Source of the DNA: Geosiphon pyriformis
Lineage: Eukaryota > Glomeromycota > Glomeromycetes > Archaeosporales > Geosiphonaceae
DNA length: 64,000 bases
NCBI GenBank assembly: GCA_016748015.1
Contig: JAAOMT010000785.1
Span: 4,426-68,425 of the forward strand
Direction of reading: 5' to 3'
Below, piece by piece: positions 37,674 to 50,038 of this stretch. The first letter of the stretch is position 1, and every line of letters starts with the position of its first letter. Position numbers and translations under genes: made by a program. The notes beneath the pieces were generated by a model. It did not search any database. It worked only from the letters and a program-made list of their open reading frames with translations, and was not told the origin of the DNA.

Positions 37674-39194
37674 ATGTGGAGAATTCGATTCCATTTTTCA
37701 ATGATCCAAAAAAATTTCAAAACCTTTTTAACCGAGACTATTAAAAAAGCATATGAACAAATTTTGAATTCGCAGCTAATATTTTTAATATTGATATTTG
37801 GATTTTTCTTATCCTGTGCACTTAAAAATATTATTATCAATCGATCAATGGATCTTACCATAGCTAAAAAATGTCATTTAAAGACAGAAAACAACCATTC
37901 AGTCAATGTTTTTTATGAAAAACAAAAAGCTTTCACAATTTTAGCAAAACCAAAATCTAGTATAAATTGGCTGAAAGATAAATTCAAAAGAAAAATATCC
38001 AAAAAAAGAAACTTCAAAATTTCAAAAAATGAGTTAAAAAAAAGAAGTTCCAGCGGATTCAGAATACCAATGACAGATATCGAAACCTTCAAAAAATTTG
38101 AAACTTTTGCTGAAATTACCTCTTCAGCATACTGTCTAAATGAGAATAATGGAATGATTGTGGCAGGGGTTTTTGGTACCAGCTCAATTTTTCTTACCAA
38201 TTTTCAAAATATATAGAAAAGAAAAATATATTTACTTGAAATCATTTTTCAGCAAATATAATTCCACGAAAAGATGAAATTATATTGATTATTCGAGGCA
38301 AAAAAATGACTCAAACTGATTGGTTTACGAGAAGAAATAGTTGGGTGGAATACCCTGATGTCAAAGCGGGGAAAGGTTAATTTGAGTTTAGTTTTTTGTC
38401 CCTGGCAAAAATACTGAAAAATTTAACCACACTTTCTTTTATTAGTGGATGAGGATTTCTTTGAGACATTTAACAAAACACAATCTAAAATATCATCAAA
38501 AATAAATCAAGTAATTGAAAAAACTGGTGTCCACATTGTAAGAGCTTTTGGACATAGCTTAGGGGGTGGTAAGTCCTTTTCAAAATTTTATAAACTGATT
38601 TATTTCTTTCAAAAAAGATTCCCTTTTTTAATATTGCTATTTTAAACTTTATATTTAAAGTTTATGCTGTATTTTCCTTGCTTGAACTCTTGAAAATTCG
38701 AACAGATGTGGGCTTATTTGCTTATACATTCGGGCAACCTCACATTGGTGATCGAGAATTCGCCAGATATGTCAACAGTCTTTCCGAGAAATTGAGAATT
38801 TATCGAATCATTCACACAGATGACATGGTTCCGCGAATGCCAATCAACACTTATAATACATATATGCATCACCAAGTCGAGGTTTGGATAGGTAGCTGTG
38901 ATTGCAATCAAAAATATCCTGAAGTTTATTTTTGCTATGGTGAACTTTTGAAACTTGACGGATATACGATTATTGATGAAAGCATGGTATGTCAATTGAA
39001 TATTTTTTATCCGATCAAGTAATATTTTTCTATTTATTCACTTTGAATCAAAATTATAGGTTTGTAATAATCATTATCGAAGTCCAAGGATAAATTATCA
39101 TAATGGTCCATATTTTGGTTACACAATGGGTCGATGTCAAATTGAGTCATATCCTTATTTAAAAAATTCGCTGAATTTCTTCACTTCATGGTGA
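37674..39194 (+). CDS. Lipase class 3 (triacylglycerol lipase-like), intact active site
   Basis: Exons: 37674-38175, 38253-38375, 38446-38568, 38661-38986, 39060-39194; 402 aa, phases closed, GT-AG introns. Residues 33-50 are a membrane segment (LIFLILIFGFFLS), consistent with a type II anchor or internal signal. The catalytic triad is visible: Ser246 in GHSLGG, Asp304 in TDDMVPRMP and His319 in MHHQVEVW. The oxyanion region reads IIRGKKMTQTDW and the fold marker is AYTFGQPHIGDREFARY. Conserved cysteines (CDC, CYG, CNN, GRC and one near the N-terminal domain start) suggest disulfides. It should hydrolyse acylglycerol or phospholipid esters in the secretory path or outside the cell; the substrate is unknown. 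The paralogues' second exon (246 nt) is split here into 123 + 123 nt. Confidence 0.9.
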
Positions 39195-41075
39195 TAATAA
39201 ATTTGATACAGGAATTTTTATAAAGTCCCTATTAAAATCAAATCTTTTTCAAGCATCTTTTACAAATGAGAAACTCCCGATTCCACTATGAAAAATATAC
39301 TTTGAATTCCAATAATTTAATTTCATTACCTTGGATAAATTTGTTTCAAAAATTTAGAAATTCAAGTTATCAAAAATTTTAATAATAGAATTATTCTCCT
39401 ATATTAATATTCAAATTTTATTTTTTACTCACTACCCTCAGTCTTTGGTAAACTTAAAATCTGCAGTATTAAGTTCGATGGGTTAAACAGCCTTTGAAAG
39501 AGTGAAGCTTATAGAAAAAAAAATCATCAAAATATACCCTATATTAATAAATGCACATAACGGTTTTAAATATTTGATTTTTTTTTGCTATTTTTTAAAC
39601 AGAAGAAAAGATTTAGTAGAGAGAGATGTTAATTTCCTCTATGTGTTGGAAGTCAACCATTTCACTCCATGCCCTATGGTTTCTATAGCTGGAATAAAGT
39701 GATATCAAAATCAAACTTTCTAATTCAATATTTCACTAGCTTAATTACTTGCTTTAGTATTGGCGAAAAGAGAAATGTTATTTTGATTGTGTAAAACTTT
39801 TTCAATTCCTCATTACAAAGTTATCTTGAGTAAAGCAGAATTTAACCAATAAATTTTCCTTGATAAATAACATGCCAAGTCAGAAGCTCATTGAAGGTTT
39901 GTTCTTATTCTTGTCGCACTGTATTAGTAATACAACCTGCGTTAATCGTGTAATTTGGGCGTAAAAAATAGTTTCCAAAACTATCACTGTCCGAAAACTG
40001 TTACTCATGCTACGATGATAAAACTTTCCTTTATATTTGCTACACGAGTCAAATTCAATTTTTGAATCAATTTAAAGAACCAACTCTAAGATTAATAGGT
40101 GAATTAATGTGAAAATATCGTTTTAACGTAACGGAAAATTGCTTTTAAAATGACCAAGTTATTAAACATAGAAAACTATAAGGAAATCAGAGCAAAAAAA
40201 AATTATCTTTTTTCCCCATAAAACTGAATATTTAAAGGTATCTTATTCTAATTAAAATAGAAATAAAACCTTTTTATGGAAGACTAAAACTTTAATTGAA
40301 TCGTCTAATTGCCAAGTTTATTTGTAGCAATGGTAATTATGTCGAAAATCTTGGAATGTTGTGAAATGTGTTTATAGTTATGATCCTTTTTTTGTATCGC
40401 GTCATGGGATATCTAGTACCAGTTGAAATGTTGTTGCATTTGATTTGAAAAGGGTCTAAATCTCCAAGGTTTCTACTTTTTAAATAAATCTTCATTAGTC
40501 CAAATCAATCAGTCATTGGTCAAGGGAAATTTATTTAAAGAAAATCATCTTTTAATTTTTCTTAATATGGAAATTTTATTTTTAATACATGTTTTAAATA
40601 GGAAGCAGTTTTATTGCAAATGCGATAATATTTAGAATTCAATTTCTTAAATTGATTATTTCTATTAAATGAATTTCGGAAGAAATGTTCAAAATCGTCT
40701 GTCATCCCCCTTTGTCTTTTCAAAAAAGTAAATATATGCACTTCTATGCAGTGAACGAAAAGAACTTTCTGTTTCAGAGAATCAAAAAGCATTTGAATAT
40801 CACCTGGTTGTCACACACATATATACCCATGTTGTCTCACTTAGTTTACAAAAAAATTAAGACATAATTCTTTAAATGATAAAATGTCATTTTATTCACC
40901 TATTATAAGTTGCTCTAAGCACACGACTTTGCCACAATTTTCATTATTTTTATGATTTCTTGACGATTTGAGGGAAATTTTTTTATTTTGACAATTTTTT
41001 GAAATTTGTCTGGTGTCCACAATTTCCTAAGAACTAGTAAAATCCTACAAATTATTTCCCTAGCGTGAGCAAAAA
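39195..41075. other. Intergenic, lipase 2 to ammonium transporter 1
   Basis: AT-rich with no recognised gene. The last few hundred bases should hold the transporter 1 promoter; no clear GATA-factor cluster was seen by eye. Confidence 0.5.
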
Positions 41076-42564
41076 ATGGCTTCGATAAATTCGATATATT
41101 TCGACTCAGGAGATACTGGCTTCGTTCTAATTTCGACGGCATTAGTATGGTTTATGATACCGGGGGCTGGATATTTTTATAGTGGAATGGCTCATCGAAA
41201 AAATGCACTTTCTCTCATCTTATTATGCATGGTAAGCGTTGCCGTGGTTACAGTGCAAGTAAGTTGAGACATATCCAGAAGTTTTTATTCAAACGCCTTG
41301 ATTGAAACAATTTTTTCAAAGTTGACAAACAAAATCTTTGACCTGTCAGTGGTTTTTTTTCGGATACAGCTTGGCTTTTTCTAAAAGTGGGAATAAATTG
41401 ATCGGAGGTTTTCGCAAAGCCTTATTTCTTAATCTTGAGAAAGAAGATCCATATCCAAATACAAATATCTCAGAATCAACCTTTGCCATATATCAATTAA
41501 TGTTTGCCGCCATCACCCCAGCTCTAGCAATTGGATCAACAGCTGAACGAGCAAGAATATTCCCAACGATTGTTTTCATCTTTTTATGGACAACGTTGGT
41601 CTATGATCCAATTGCTTTTTGGGTTTGGTCCGAACACGGCTGGGCCCATGATTTGGGAAGTCTGGATTTTGCTGGTGGGACACCAGTTCATATGGCATCG
41701 GGAGCTGCTGCACTCGCTTATGCTTTAGTTTTGAAAAAAAGAATGATTGAATCGGAAGAAGGGGAACCTAAACCAAACAATGTTACAAATATTATTCTTG
41801 GGACGATCATGCTTTGGTTTGGATGGTTCGGGTTTAATGGTGGTTCAGCTTTAGGTGCAAATCCTCGCGCCACAAATGCTATTATTGTGACAAATTTGTC
41901 AGCATCTATCGGTGGGATTACATGGATGCTTTGGGATTATCGTCTGGAAGGTAAATTTTCAGCCTTGGGCTTTTGTTCGGGTGCGATTTCTGGGTTAGTT
42001 GCCATTACTCCTGCCTCTGGTTACGTTTCGCCTCCATCAGCAATCGCCTTCGGTTTAGTAAGTGGTTTCTTATGCAACTTGGCTACAAAATTGCGAAATA
42101 TCTTTAATTACGACGATGCTTGTGATGTATTTGCCGTGCATTTTGTGGGTGGGTTTATTGGGAACATTCTCACAGCTATATTCGCTCAGAATTCAATTGT
42201 TCAGTTAGATGGTCACTCAGATCCGATCGATGGAGGTTTTTTAGATCATAACTGGATTCAAATTGTATACCAACTAGCGAATTCCCTTGCTGGTGGACTC
42301 TATTCGTTCTTTGCAACACTCATGATTGTGTTGATTATGAATGAAATACCTGGGTTATCCCTTCGTGCAAGTCCCGATTCTGAAACATTGGGAATCGATC
42401 AATCAGAGCTTGGTGAATCTGCCTATTACTTTCTTGATGAATTAATTATGGCTAATGTTCAGACAGGCGAATACCATCAAATGCCAAGAGGTCGTGTTCA
42501 AACAAATGGAAATATAAGACAAAATGATGTTGAGGATGGTAGACTTCAGCAACCGTCTCTTTAA
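41076..42564 (+). CDS. Ammonium transporter 1 (Mep/Amt family)
   Basis: Exons 41076-41258 and 41350-42564 give 465 aa, with one phase-0 GT-AG intron before Trp62. The protein has the usual Amt set of about 11 membrane helices. Helix 1 reads FVLISTALVWFMIPGAGYFY. Asp167 and His175 lie in LDFAGGTPVHM, and the second pore His is His325 in FAVHFVGGF. The Asp-His spacing of 8 and His-His spacing of 150 equal those in E. coli AmtB (D160, H168, H318). YQLMFAAITPALA and AERARIFP are also present. It should move ammonium across the plasma membrane or an internal membrane. The cytosolic tail has the conserved IDQSELGESAY segment that in Amt proteins contributes to gating, with a Ser at the regulatory position. 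It is convergent with transporter 2. Confidence 0.95.
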
Positions 42565-43557
42565 AATACTAATTGTAAAAAGTGATTTTTCATTTGAATT
42601 TAGAGCAACACTATTTAGTAGCATCAGAAGTTAGTTTAATTTGTAACCAAAAAGAAATTAAGATTATTGATAAATTTAAAACCCAAAGGAATATTAAACT
42701 TTGATAATATGATAACTGATTTTTGAAATAGTTTTAATCGCAACGGATATTCTGAGTGTGGTTTGTGAAATGTTGTAAAAGACTTCAATTAAACAATCTA
42801 AAATGTAAGTAATAAGGCTTGAGAATAATAAATGAGGCTGGCTGAAGTCATTTCGCAAGCTTTATACGACCGAAAAAGAAATTTGTTAGACCCAAAAGTT
42901 ATTTTCCTTTTAAGTCTGTTTCTTTATCCAAAAACTAATGGTTTAAGAAATAAATTTATATTTGTATTTGTATTTTCAACATGGCCAAAAAGTTCTGACA
43001 AAAAAATGAATTTAAGCAATGACATTTTAATGCATTACATTAAAAAAATCTTGATAAACAAATTACATGGCATTAATATAGTTTGCGATGGTGCTAATCC
43101 ACCCTAGCCGATAAAGTTTTCAAACAGATAAAAAACCTAAAAATGAGGATCGGTTTAAAATAGTCAATAGTTTAGAGCATAATATTAATTTTTTTTTGAA
43201 TGAATGTTTTAAAATTAAAAATTTCAGAACTAATCAAGTTTCGGAATTTTAAACCGAAATTTTATGCATCTGCCAGATCTACAATAGGATTATTTAAAAT
43301 ATTTTTCATTTAGTGCGTTAGAACTTTCTATTTTTTCATAGGTTATAAATGTTTAACCCTACCAAAGCTCCCTGGCGTTGAAGCTTATCAATAATACTTT
43401 TTTTTTTCAGAAGCTTAAATCAATTAATATGAATATACTGATGTTTTAAATCCTGGGGAACATATGATAATCATTCAAAAATTGTGGTGATAAATCATAA
43501 ATGAATAGTATATTTATATCCAGGATAGTCCTTGAGAGAGAAGCTTTCCAAGTATAA
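42565..43557. other. Convergent intergenic, transporters 1 and 2
   Basis: Shared 3' flank of two convergent genes. A 91-codon frame (42832-43107) is present but has no supporting features. Confidence 0.5.
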
Positions 43558-45004
43558 TTAATTTTCCTTGAAAGCACTCGACCGGTTTTGTACAACCTCA
43601 ACTCCTCTTTCATTAATAGAAGTTTCTTGATTTGAGGGTTCAGGTTGAACTCGTTCACGTTGCGTTCTCGTATTCAATAGAATTACTTCATCCACAAAAT
43701 CGTATGCTGATTCACCGATCTCTGTTTTATCAAGACCGCTTGTTTCATTTTCTTTCTTAACACGCAAAGAAAAACCTGGTACGCGGTCCATTATGAAGAG
43801 GATAATGTAAGTAATCGAAAAAGAATATGCAAGGCCAGCACAAGAACCAGCAATTTGGTAAACTATTTGCTTCCAATTTCCATCTAGCAAACCACCATCA
43901 ATTTCTAACCTCCCATCAAGAGCTGCGATCGATTTCTGGGCAAATATTCCGGTGAGAATATTTCCAATAATTCCACCAACACAATGAACTGGAAATACTT
44001 CCATAGCATCATCAAAATCAAACCAATGTTTAATATTTGTTGCCAAATTACAAAAAAATCCTCCAATAAATCCAAATGCAATAGAAGATGAGGGACTAAC
44101 ATATCCAGCTCCTGGAGTAATTACTACTAAACCAGCAATGGCACCACAACAGAATCCGATTGTTGATAATTTTCTTTCAACACGAAAATCCATTGCCATC
44201 CAAGTAAGGCCACCAACAGATGCTGATAAATTTGTTACAGTGTATGCATTAACGGCTTGAGGGCCAGCAGCCAATGCAGAACCCCCATTAAATCCAAACC
44301 AACCAAACCATAACATCACAGTGCCCAAAACAGTGTGCGAAATGTTATGCTGCCGAAATTCCTCATGGTCTTCTTGATGTCGCTTTCCGAGTATTAGGCA
44401 ATAGGCTAAAGCAGCAGCACCACAAGAAATGTGTACAGGTGTGCCACCAGCAAAATCGAGAATTCCGAGTTTTTTACCCCACCCATCTTGCGACCATGTC
44501 CAATGCGCTATGGGATCGTATACAAGTGTTGACCATATGAAAAAAAAGAAAATGGCAGGAAATATTCGACCTCGCTCTGCAGCCGAACCAATAGCTAAAG
44601 CTGGTGTTATAGCGGCAAACATGCATTGATATATTGCGAAAGTCATATCTGTAATTGAGCTATCTTGACCAATCTTGATTTTTTCGACATCGATTAGGAA
44701 AGCATTCCTTAAATTGCCAATATATGGGCCGCTATCTTTGCCATAAGTCAAGCTATACCCCCAAAAAAACCACTGTAACGAATTGAGAAGATTAATTTTG
44801 AAAAATGTCATAGTAACCAATATTAAAATTTTCTACCTGGAAAGAAACGACGGCAACCGACAAAACGCTTAACATTATTAAAGATAAGGCATTCTTCTGA
44901 CGTGAAATACCGCTATAAAAGTATCCCACTCCGGGAATCATGAACCACACCAAGGCAGTCGACAACAAAACGAAGGAAATATCACCCGAATTATAATCGG
45001 CCAT
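43558..45004 (-). CDS. Ammonium transporter 2 (Mep/Amt family)
   Basis: Exons on the minus strand are 45004-44837 and 44772-43558, giving 460 aa. The intron sits at the same place and phase as in transporters 1 and 3. The start is the first in-frame ATG, giving MADYNSGDISFVLL. The pore set is complete: Asp162 and His170 in LDFAGGTPVHI, and His319 in FPVHCVGG. YQCMFAAITPALA and WFGWFGFNGG are also present. The tail motif GLDKTEIGESAY carries a Thr at the position corresponding to the regulatory Thr of plant AMT1. It should transport ammonium; polarity and affinity cannot be judged. Exon 2 is the same length as in transporter 1 (1215 nt). The upstream 3.5 kb is shared with divergent transporter 3 and contains a tRNA gene. 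Confidence 0.95.
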
Positions 45005-46306
45005 TTCCCGTTGACCTGAATTCGTGAACTTTCGGAAAGTAAAGAAAGGGAACCTTACCAACAGGCAGAATACTTTAAGTTTCAAAAAACCTTGAGCCGG
45101 AACAGTAAAATTTAGCTTTGTAGCCTTTTCATGTATTCAGCAGAAAGAAGGTATGTTAGACCTTGAAAAAAATATCCATCTCAGGTTTAATTCATCGACG
45201 GTAGCACGCTTGATGCCGTATGCATATTTTAAAATGGTTAGCAAAGTCTCTGAAATGTGCTGTCTATGACAGTTTTAAACGAAAAGTGATATGTTCCATC
45301 GAACGTCGAACTTGAAATTGGATTTGTTGTTCACATCATTATATAAGCTCGAAATTTTTTAGGGACACATAAAAATAAAGGCAAAAAATATTCACGCTGA
45401 GAATTGTGACTTTCTTAAGTGATACAAAGACAAAATCGAACGAGATCTTATACACAAAAGCGTTTGCTCATTGGTTCCCCGAATTAAAGTTACTGTTCCG
45501 CTGTGGTTAAATGCATTTCCCTCGATCATTAGGATTAGACTAACTCCAGATCTTTAAAATTAGACGCTTTAAAGTTTTGAAGTCTTGAGAAAAGTAATAC
45601 CTGCCTTAAATAGCTTCTATCACATAAACTAGATACAAAATCAAAGTGATTTATTTGCTATTTATGCATAACATTACGAAATGAATCTTGGGGTTTTTAA
45701 AGATTTCCTTTCTGGAATTCCGAATATTGGAAACGATAAATATAGCTATTTGTCTTTACGCTTTCGGATTTAAACCAAGATTCAGTGCAGGAACCAAATA
45801 TAATTTCAAAAACCGAAAGTGGCATCTTTTAACAGTCTGATTCTCGTGGTTATTGCTTATATAAGTGGTTTCTATTACTTTTAATAATTTGCTAGAGCTA
45901 ATAACTTTCAGCTAAAAACATAGGCAATTTTTGACCAATACATGCATGCAGCAATAAAAAAGTTTTTCACTTCTAAACTGACATACAATTTCTCTTTAAG
46001 AAATTTAAACTATGTTAGTAATATTGATCAAAGTTTAATTACGCTATACTTTTGATTGGTTTTCAAACTTTAAAACATCATACATTACTTGAAAGAACTC
46101 TTTTCATAATTATTTTCTAAAATAAATAAATGCAAATTGAAAATAATAATTTTGGTTAAAAAATGCAAACTATACTAAATTATTAAAATTAGGTCTTTTA
46201 ATTGCTCTATAAAAGGGTTTAATAAAAAACTTGTAATTTCAAGTTTTACTTGACTAACTGATGTAAAGCAGAAAAATTAATTAATAAGATTAAAAAAATT
46301 ATTTTG

Positions 46307-46313
46307 AAAAAAA
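46307..46313 (-). terminator. Pol III terminator of tRNA-iMet
   Basis: Seven consecutive T on the minus strand, 9 nt after the tRNA 3' end, as expected for RNA polymerase III termination. Confidence 0.8.
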
Positions 46314-46321
46314 TACTGTGA

Positions 46322-46393
46322 TAGCAGCGGGAGGTTTCGATCCTCCGGCCTCGGGGTTATGAGCCCCGCGCGCTTCCTCTGCGCTACGCTGCT
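46322..46393 (-). tRNA. Initiator tRNA-Met (CAT)
   Basis: The reverse complement folds as a 72-nt intron-less cloverleaf. The acceptor stem AGCAGCG pairs with CGCTGCT and is followed by discriminator A. The anticodon loop is CTCATAA with anticodon CAT, on a GC-rich stem (CGGGG/CCCCG). The T arm is GGAGG-ATCGAAA-CCTCC. The A1-U72 pair and the ATCGAAA T-loop (A54, A60 instead of T-psi-C) mark eukaryotic initiator rather than elongator tRNA-Met. Internal A and B box sequences are intact. Confidence 0.97.
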
Positions 46394-48541
46394 TTATTGC
46401 TTATTATCTAAATAAATTTTTGTTATTTATATTATTAAAACTTTTCATTGCCTAATTGAGACAATACTATAATCTAGATATTCTTATTTATATACATTGC
46501 TTAATAACTTGAAATTCTTTATCGATCTCCCACTTCAAGTCCCTCAATTCTTATTTTCATATGAAAATCTTTTGGAATTTATAATTAATCAACTGTTGGA
46601 TTTTGAAAATCCCACCGTGCCTTCCCAGGATGAATAAGGACTGTCAAATCGCTAAACCTATGGACCGTCGCAGCTCATAGTTCAAATTGCTGTTGCATTT
46701 TTCAGGATCCTCATATTCTTTCTGTATTGTAAGTATTATAGTAAACTTTTTTGATACTTGGAGTAAAAACAAGAAAGTTTCTTGAAATTTTGCTTGTCGT
46801 GCAGAATTAACGACGATACTGTCCTTTCATTATGATTACATTTTCATCCAGATTTTCTAAATAATTGTAATCGGAACTTCGGAATGCATGAGAAGAGTTA
46901 AACTATTATCAAAGTTTTAAGCCACTGAACATAAAACGTATATTGACTTCCAAATGTTAATTATTGATATCGAAGGCTTTTTTCCTTGTTTATAGCTTAG
47001 AAAGACCCGCATCTCCTTTTTGCTCACACACAAGTTAAATAAAATTAAACAAGTCTTACCTCTGCCAGCTGTTCTTTATATGATATTTGTAAATTTTCTT
47101 TACTGAATTGATTAACTTAATTATGGGACAGAGTCAGCTATGAAATTAAATTTTTTTCTTTGTTATATATTGAACATGTATATACAACTATCAGATTCAG
47201 AACTTAGACTTAGGAAATAAGTTTTTTAATTTTGCAAAGCCGGAGGGAGTTTTAAACATAGGAACGGAACATATTTTTACAAAGTGACACCGATTTCTTG
47301 AGTGCTAAGTACTTTCTATAAATAATGTCAGTTTATTGCTGAGTCAAACTAAATTTCTTTGTTAAGAAACCCGAAGAGAAAATTTCAACATAGCGCAATA
47401 AGCTCTTTTTTATTAAAATATACATATAATGATTGAAATGAGGTTTCTATATATCAATATTAAATTTCAAAAAAATTCGCAAAGCACTTACTTGGAAAAA
47501 CTTATTTTTTCAAAAAAATTTATGTTTTTTTTACTGCATATAAAGTTTTGAGGCTTTATTCTATGAGTTATATTGAGAATTTGGAACTATTATAGAGTAA
47601 ATCTTAATAATATGATATCTTCTCTCTGCAAAGAGAAATCCACTTGAACTCTTGTTTCAAAGGATAATCTTAAAATTGGTAAACAATATCTTTAAATCAA
47701 GGACCTTGAAGACAACCAAAGAAGATTCAAAAATCGCATCGCCCATGAATAGCTGTAAAAGATTTAGAAGCTATTTTAAGGCCCTTTCAGAAGCAAGCAG
47801 ACTAGTTTCTTTAGAAAAAAAAAATGATAAGGTTTCAAAGCAAAATGTTCTCAAACAATGATTGGGATTAATTTTAACAGCTGAATAGGGGACTTGTTTT
47901 GAGAAAGTCCATGATTGGCATGCCATACGTCAGTCCGGAGCTTTGATATTGTTATTGCGAATTTTTTTAATTTCCTGTGGGGTCATTTTTCAGCAATGTA
48001 CGTACAAGAGGACAGTTTGTATGTAGGATTTAAAGAAAGGTATGAAAAGCCTTTAATACATAATTAAAAGCGTACTAATTTTCTAGTCGTTTCAATATTG
48101 GCCCCAATGACAGAGCCTCAAAATTTGGCCTCCTCAAATCAATTTGAAAAAATTGTGTTATGGGACCAAACCTATTGATAACTAGACAATCAGGGAAAAG
48201 TGTGTTACAGACATCTAACATGGGATCTTATCTTGCAATTTCTAATCGTAGTTCACGCGTCTAATCTTCGGTCTGCTCATCTAACTTTTTTGGAGTTGGT
48301 TTGTGTTTTGACAAACAAAAAATTTACCCATTTTAGCATTTGTTTCATTAAATAAAGAAACAGAGCTACTTTCAGTTATTTCAGTTTTCTTCCAAACCAG
48401 CTTTCAGATTCTTTTATTCTTGTGGTATTTTTTTTTTTGGACTTTTAATTTTTGATAGTTCTTTATTCTATTCATATCTGAGGTACTATTTTAAATATCG
48501 CAAACACAAAGCCATATTTGTCATTTACAGAACATTTCACA

Positions 48542-50038
48542 ATGGATTCTGTGGAAGATACGAATGTCACGTTACCATTCAAAAATGGATCTTCACCTGA
48601 TTATAATCCTGGAGATGTTGGATTCGTTTTAATGTCGACAGCTTTGGTGTTTTTTATGGTGCCTGGAGTTGGATACTTTTATAGTGGGATGGCACGCAGT
48701 AAAAATGCTCTGTCTCTAATATTGTTAAGCCTCCTATCAATTGCGGTAGTTTCATTTCAGGTATATTCTTAAAAAGGTATCTTACTATAGTTTTTATATT
48801 TAATTCTTTGTTTCTAAAAAATTTTTAAATTCTATTAGTGGTGGTTTTGGGGCTTCAGTTTAACATATAGCAAAGACAGCGGAAAATTTATAGGAAATTT
48901 TCGTAATATATTCTTGCAAAACGTTCAAAATGAACCGTCGCCTGTTAGCCAAAAAATTCCAGATCTTGTTTTTGCATTATACCAACTCATGTTCGCAGCA
49001 ATAACTCCAGCTCTGGCAATAGGGGCAGCTGCCGAACGAGCACGTTTATTTCCAACAATTATTTTCATTTTTGTCTGGACAACACTAGTATATGATGTAA
49101 TTGCACATTGGGTTTGGTCACCCAATGGATGGGCATATATGATGGGTGCTATCGATTTTGCTGGGGGAACGCCTGTTCATATTTCTTGCGGAGCTGCTGC
49201 ACTTGCTTATTGTATGATCCTTGGTAAACGAAACGGCCATGGGACTGAAGAGTTTAGACCTCATAATGTTTCTAATATCGCACTTGGAACTGTGATGATG
49301 TGGTTCGGTTGGTTTGGATTTAACGGCGGTTCAGCATTATCTGCAAACCTTCGTGCAGCAAATGCTATGTATGTCACCAATTTGTCGGCTTCTGTAGGTG
49401 GATTAACTTGGATGTTTTTAGATTATCGTCTCGAGCGCAAACTTTCGACACTAAGTTTCTGTTCGGGTATCATCGCTGGTCTTGTAGCAATTACTCCAGG
49501 ATCTGGATATGTTAGCCCATCAGCAGCACTTTTATTTGGTTTCCTTGCTGGGCTTATCTGCAACCTTTCCGTAAAATTAAAACATGTTTTTGAATTTGAC
49601 GACGCTTTGGATGTGTTTGCAGTTCACGGTGTCGGTGGCATTCTTGGAAATCTTTTGACGGGAATATTTGCTCAAAAATCCATTGCCTTTTATGATAATC
49701 ATGAGAGAATTAAAGGTGGCTGGTTAGACCATCATTGGGAGCAAATAGCTTACCAGCTAGCCACCTCAATGGCTGGTCTATTTTATTCATTTGCTGTCAC
49801 ATACATCATATTATTTATCATGAATATACTACCTGGACTTTCAATTCGTGCTAGCCATGAAGCAGAAGTCAAAGGGATTGATGAGTCTGAGATTGGTGAA
49901 AATGCCTATTATCACGTCGCCAGACTTATGGCCGCCAATGCTAGAACTGGGGAGTTACGAACAATTCGAGAAACTTCAAATTTTCAAAATAACGTAGGAA
50001 AAATCGATCGAACCGAAAGAACATTTGCTCATTTTTAA
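48542..50038 (+). CDS. Ammonium transporter 3 (Mep/Amt family)
   Basis: Exons 48542-48760 and 48839-50038 give 472 aa, again with the single phase-0 intron before a Trp. The N-terminal tail is longer than in the other two and has an NVT sequon before helix 1 (FVLMSTALVFFMVPGVGYFY). The pore set is complete: Asp179 and His187 in IDFAGGTPVHI, and His336 in FAVHGVGG. The tail motif GIDESEIGENAY carries Ser at the regulatory position. The loop after helix 1 (residues about 95-115) differs most from the paralogues. It should transport ammonium. It is divergent from transporter 2 and 1.7 kb upstream of the PB1-UBA gene. Confidence 0.95.

Larger units (their letters stand above)
45005..48541. other. 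Divergent intergenic, transporters 2 and 3, with tRNA
   Basis: Upstream region of two divergent ammonium transporter genes. It contains one tRNA gene (46322-46393). Less AT-rich patches occur at about 45130-45560, 46590-46720 and 47870-48300 and may be regulatory, but no specific site was identified. Confidence 0.5.

Noticed and set aside
42832-43107. 91-codon ATG frame between convergent transporters 1 and 2
   Set aside because: No recognisable motif, and it lies in the 3' flank of both genes; likely chance.
46590-46720. GC-richer patch, possible ncRNA
   Set aside because: No tRNA, 5S or snRNA hallmark could be found by eye.
47652-47861. 69-codon Lys/Ser-rich frame upstream of transporter 3
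   Set aside because: Non-ATG start and no support from domains or splicing.
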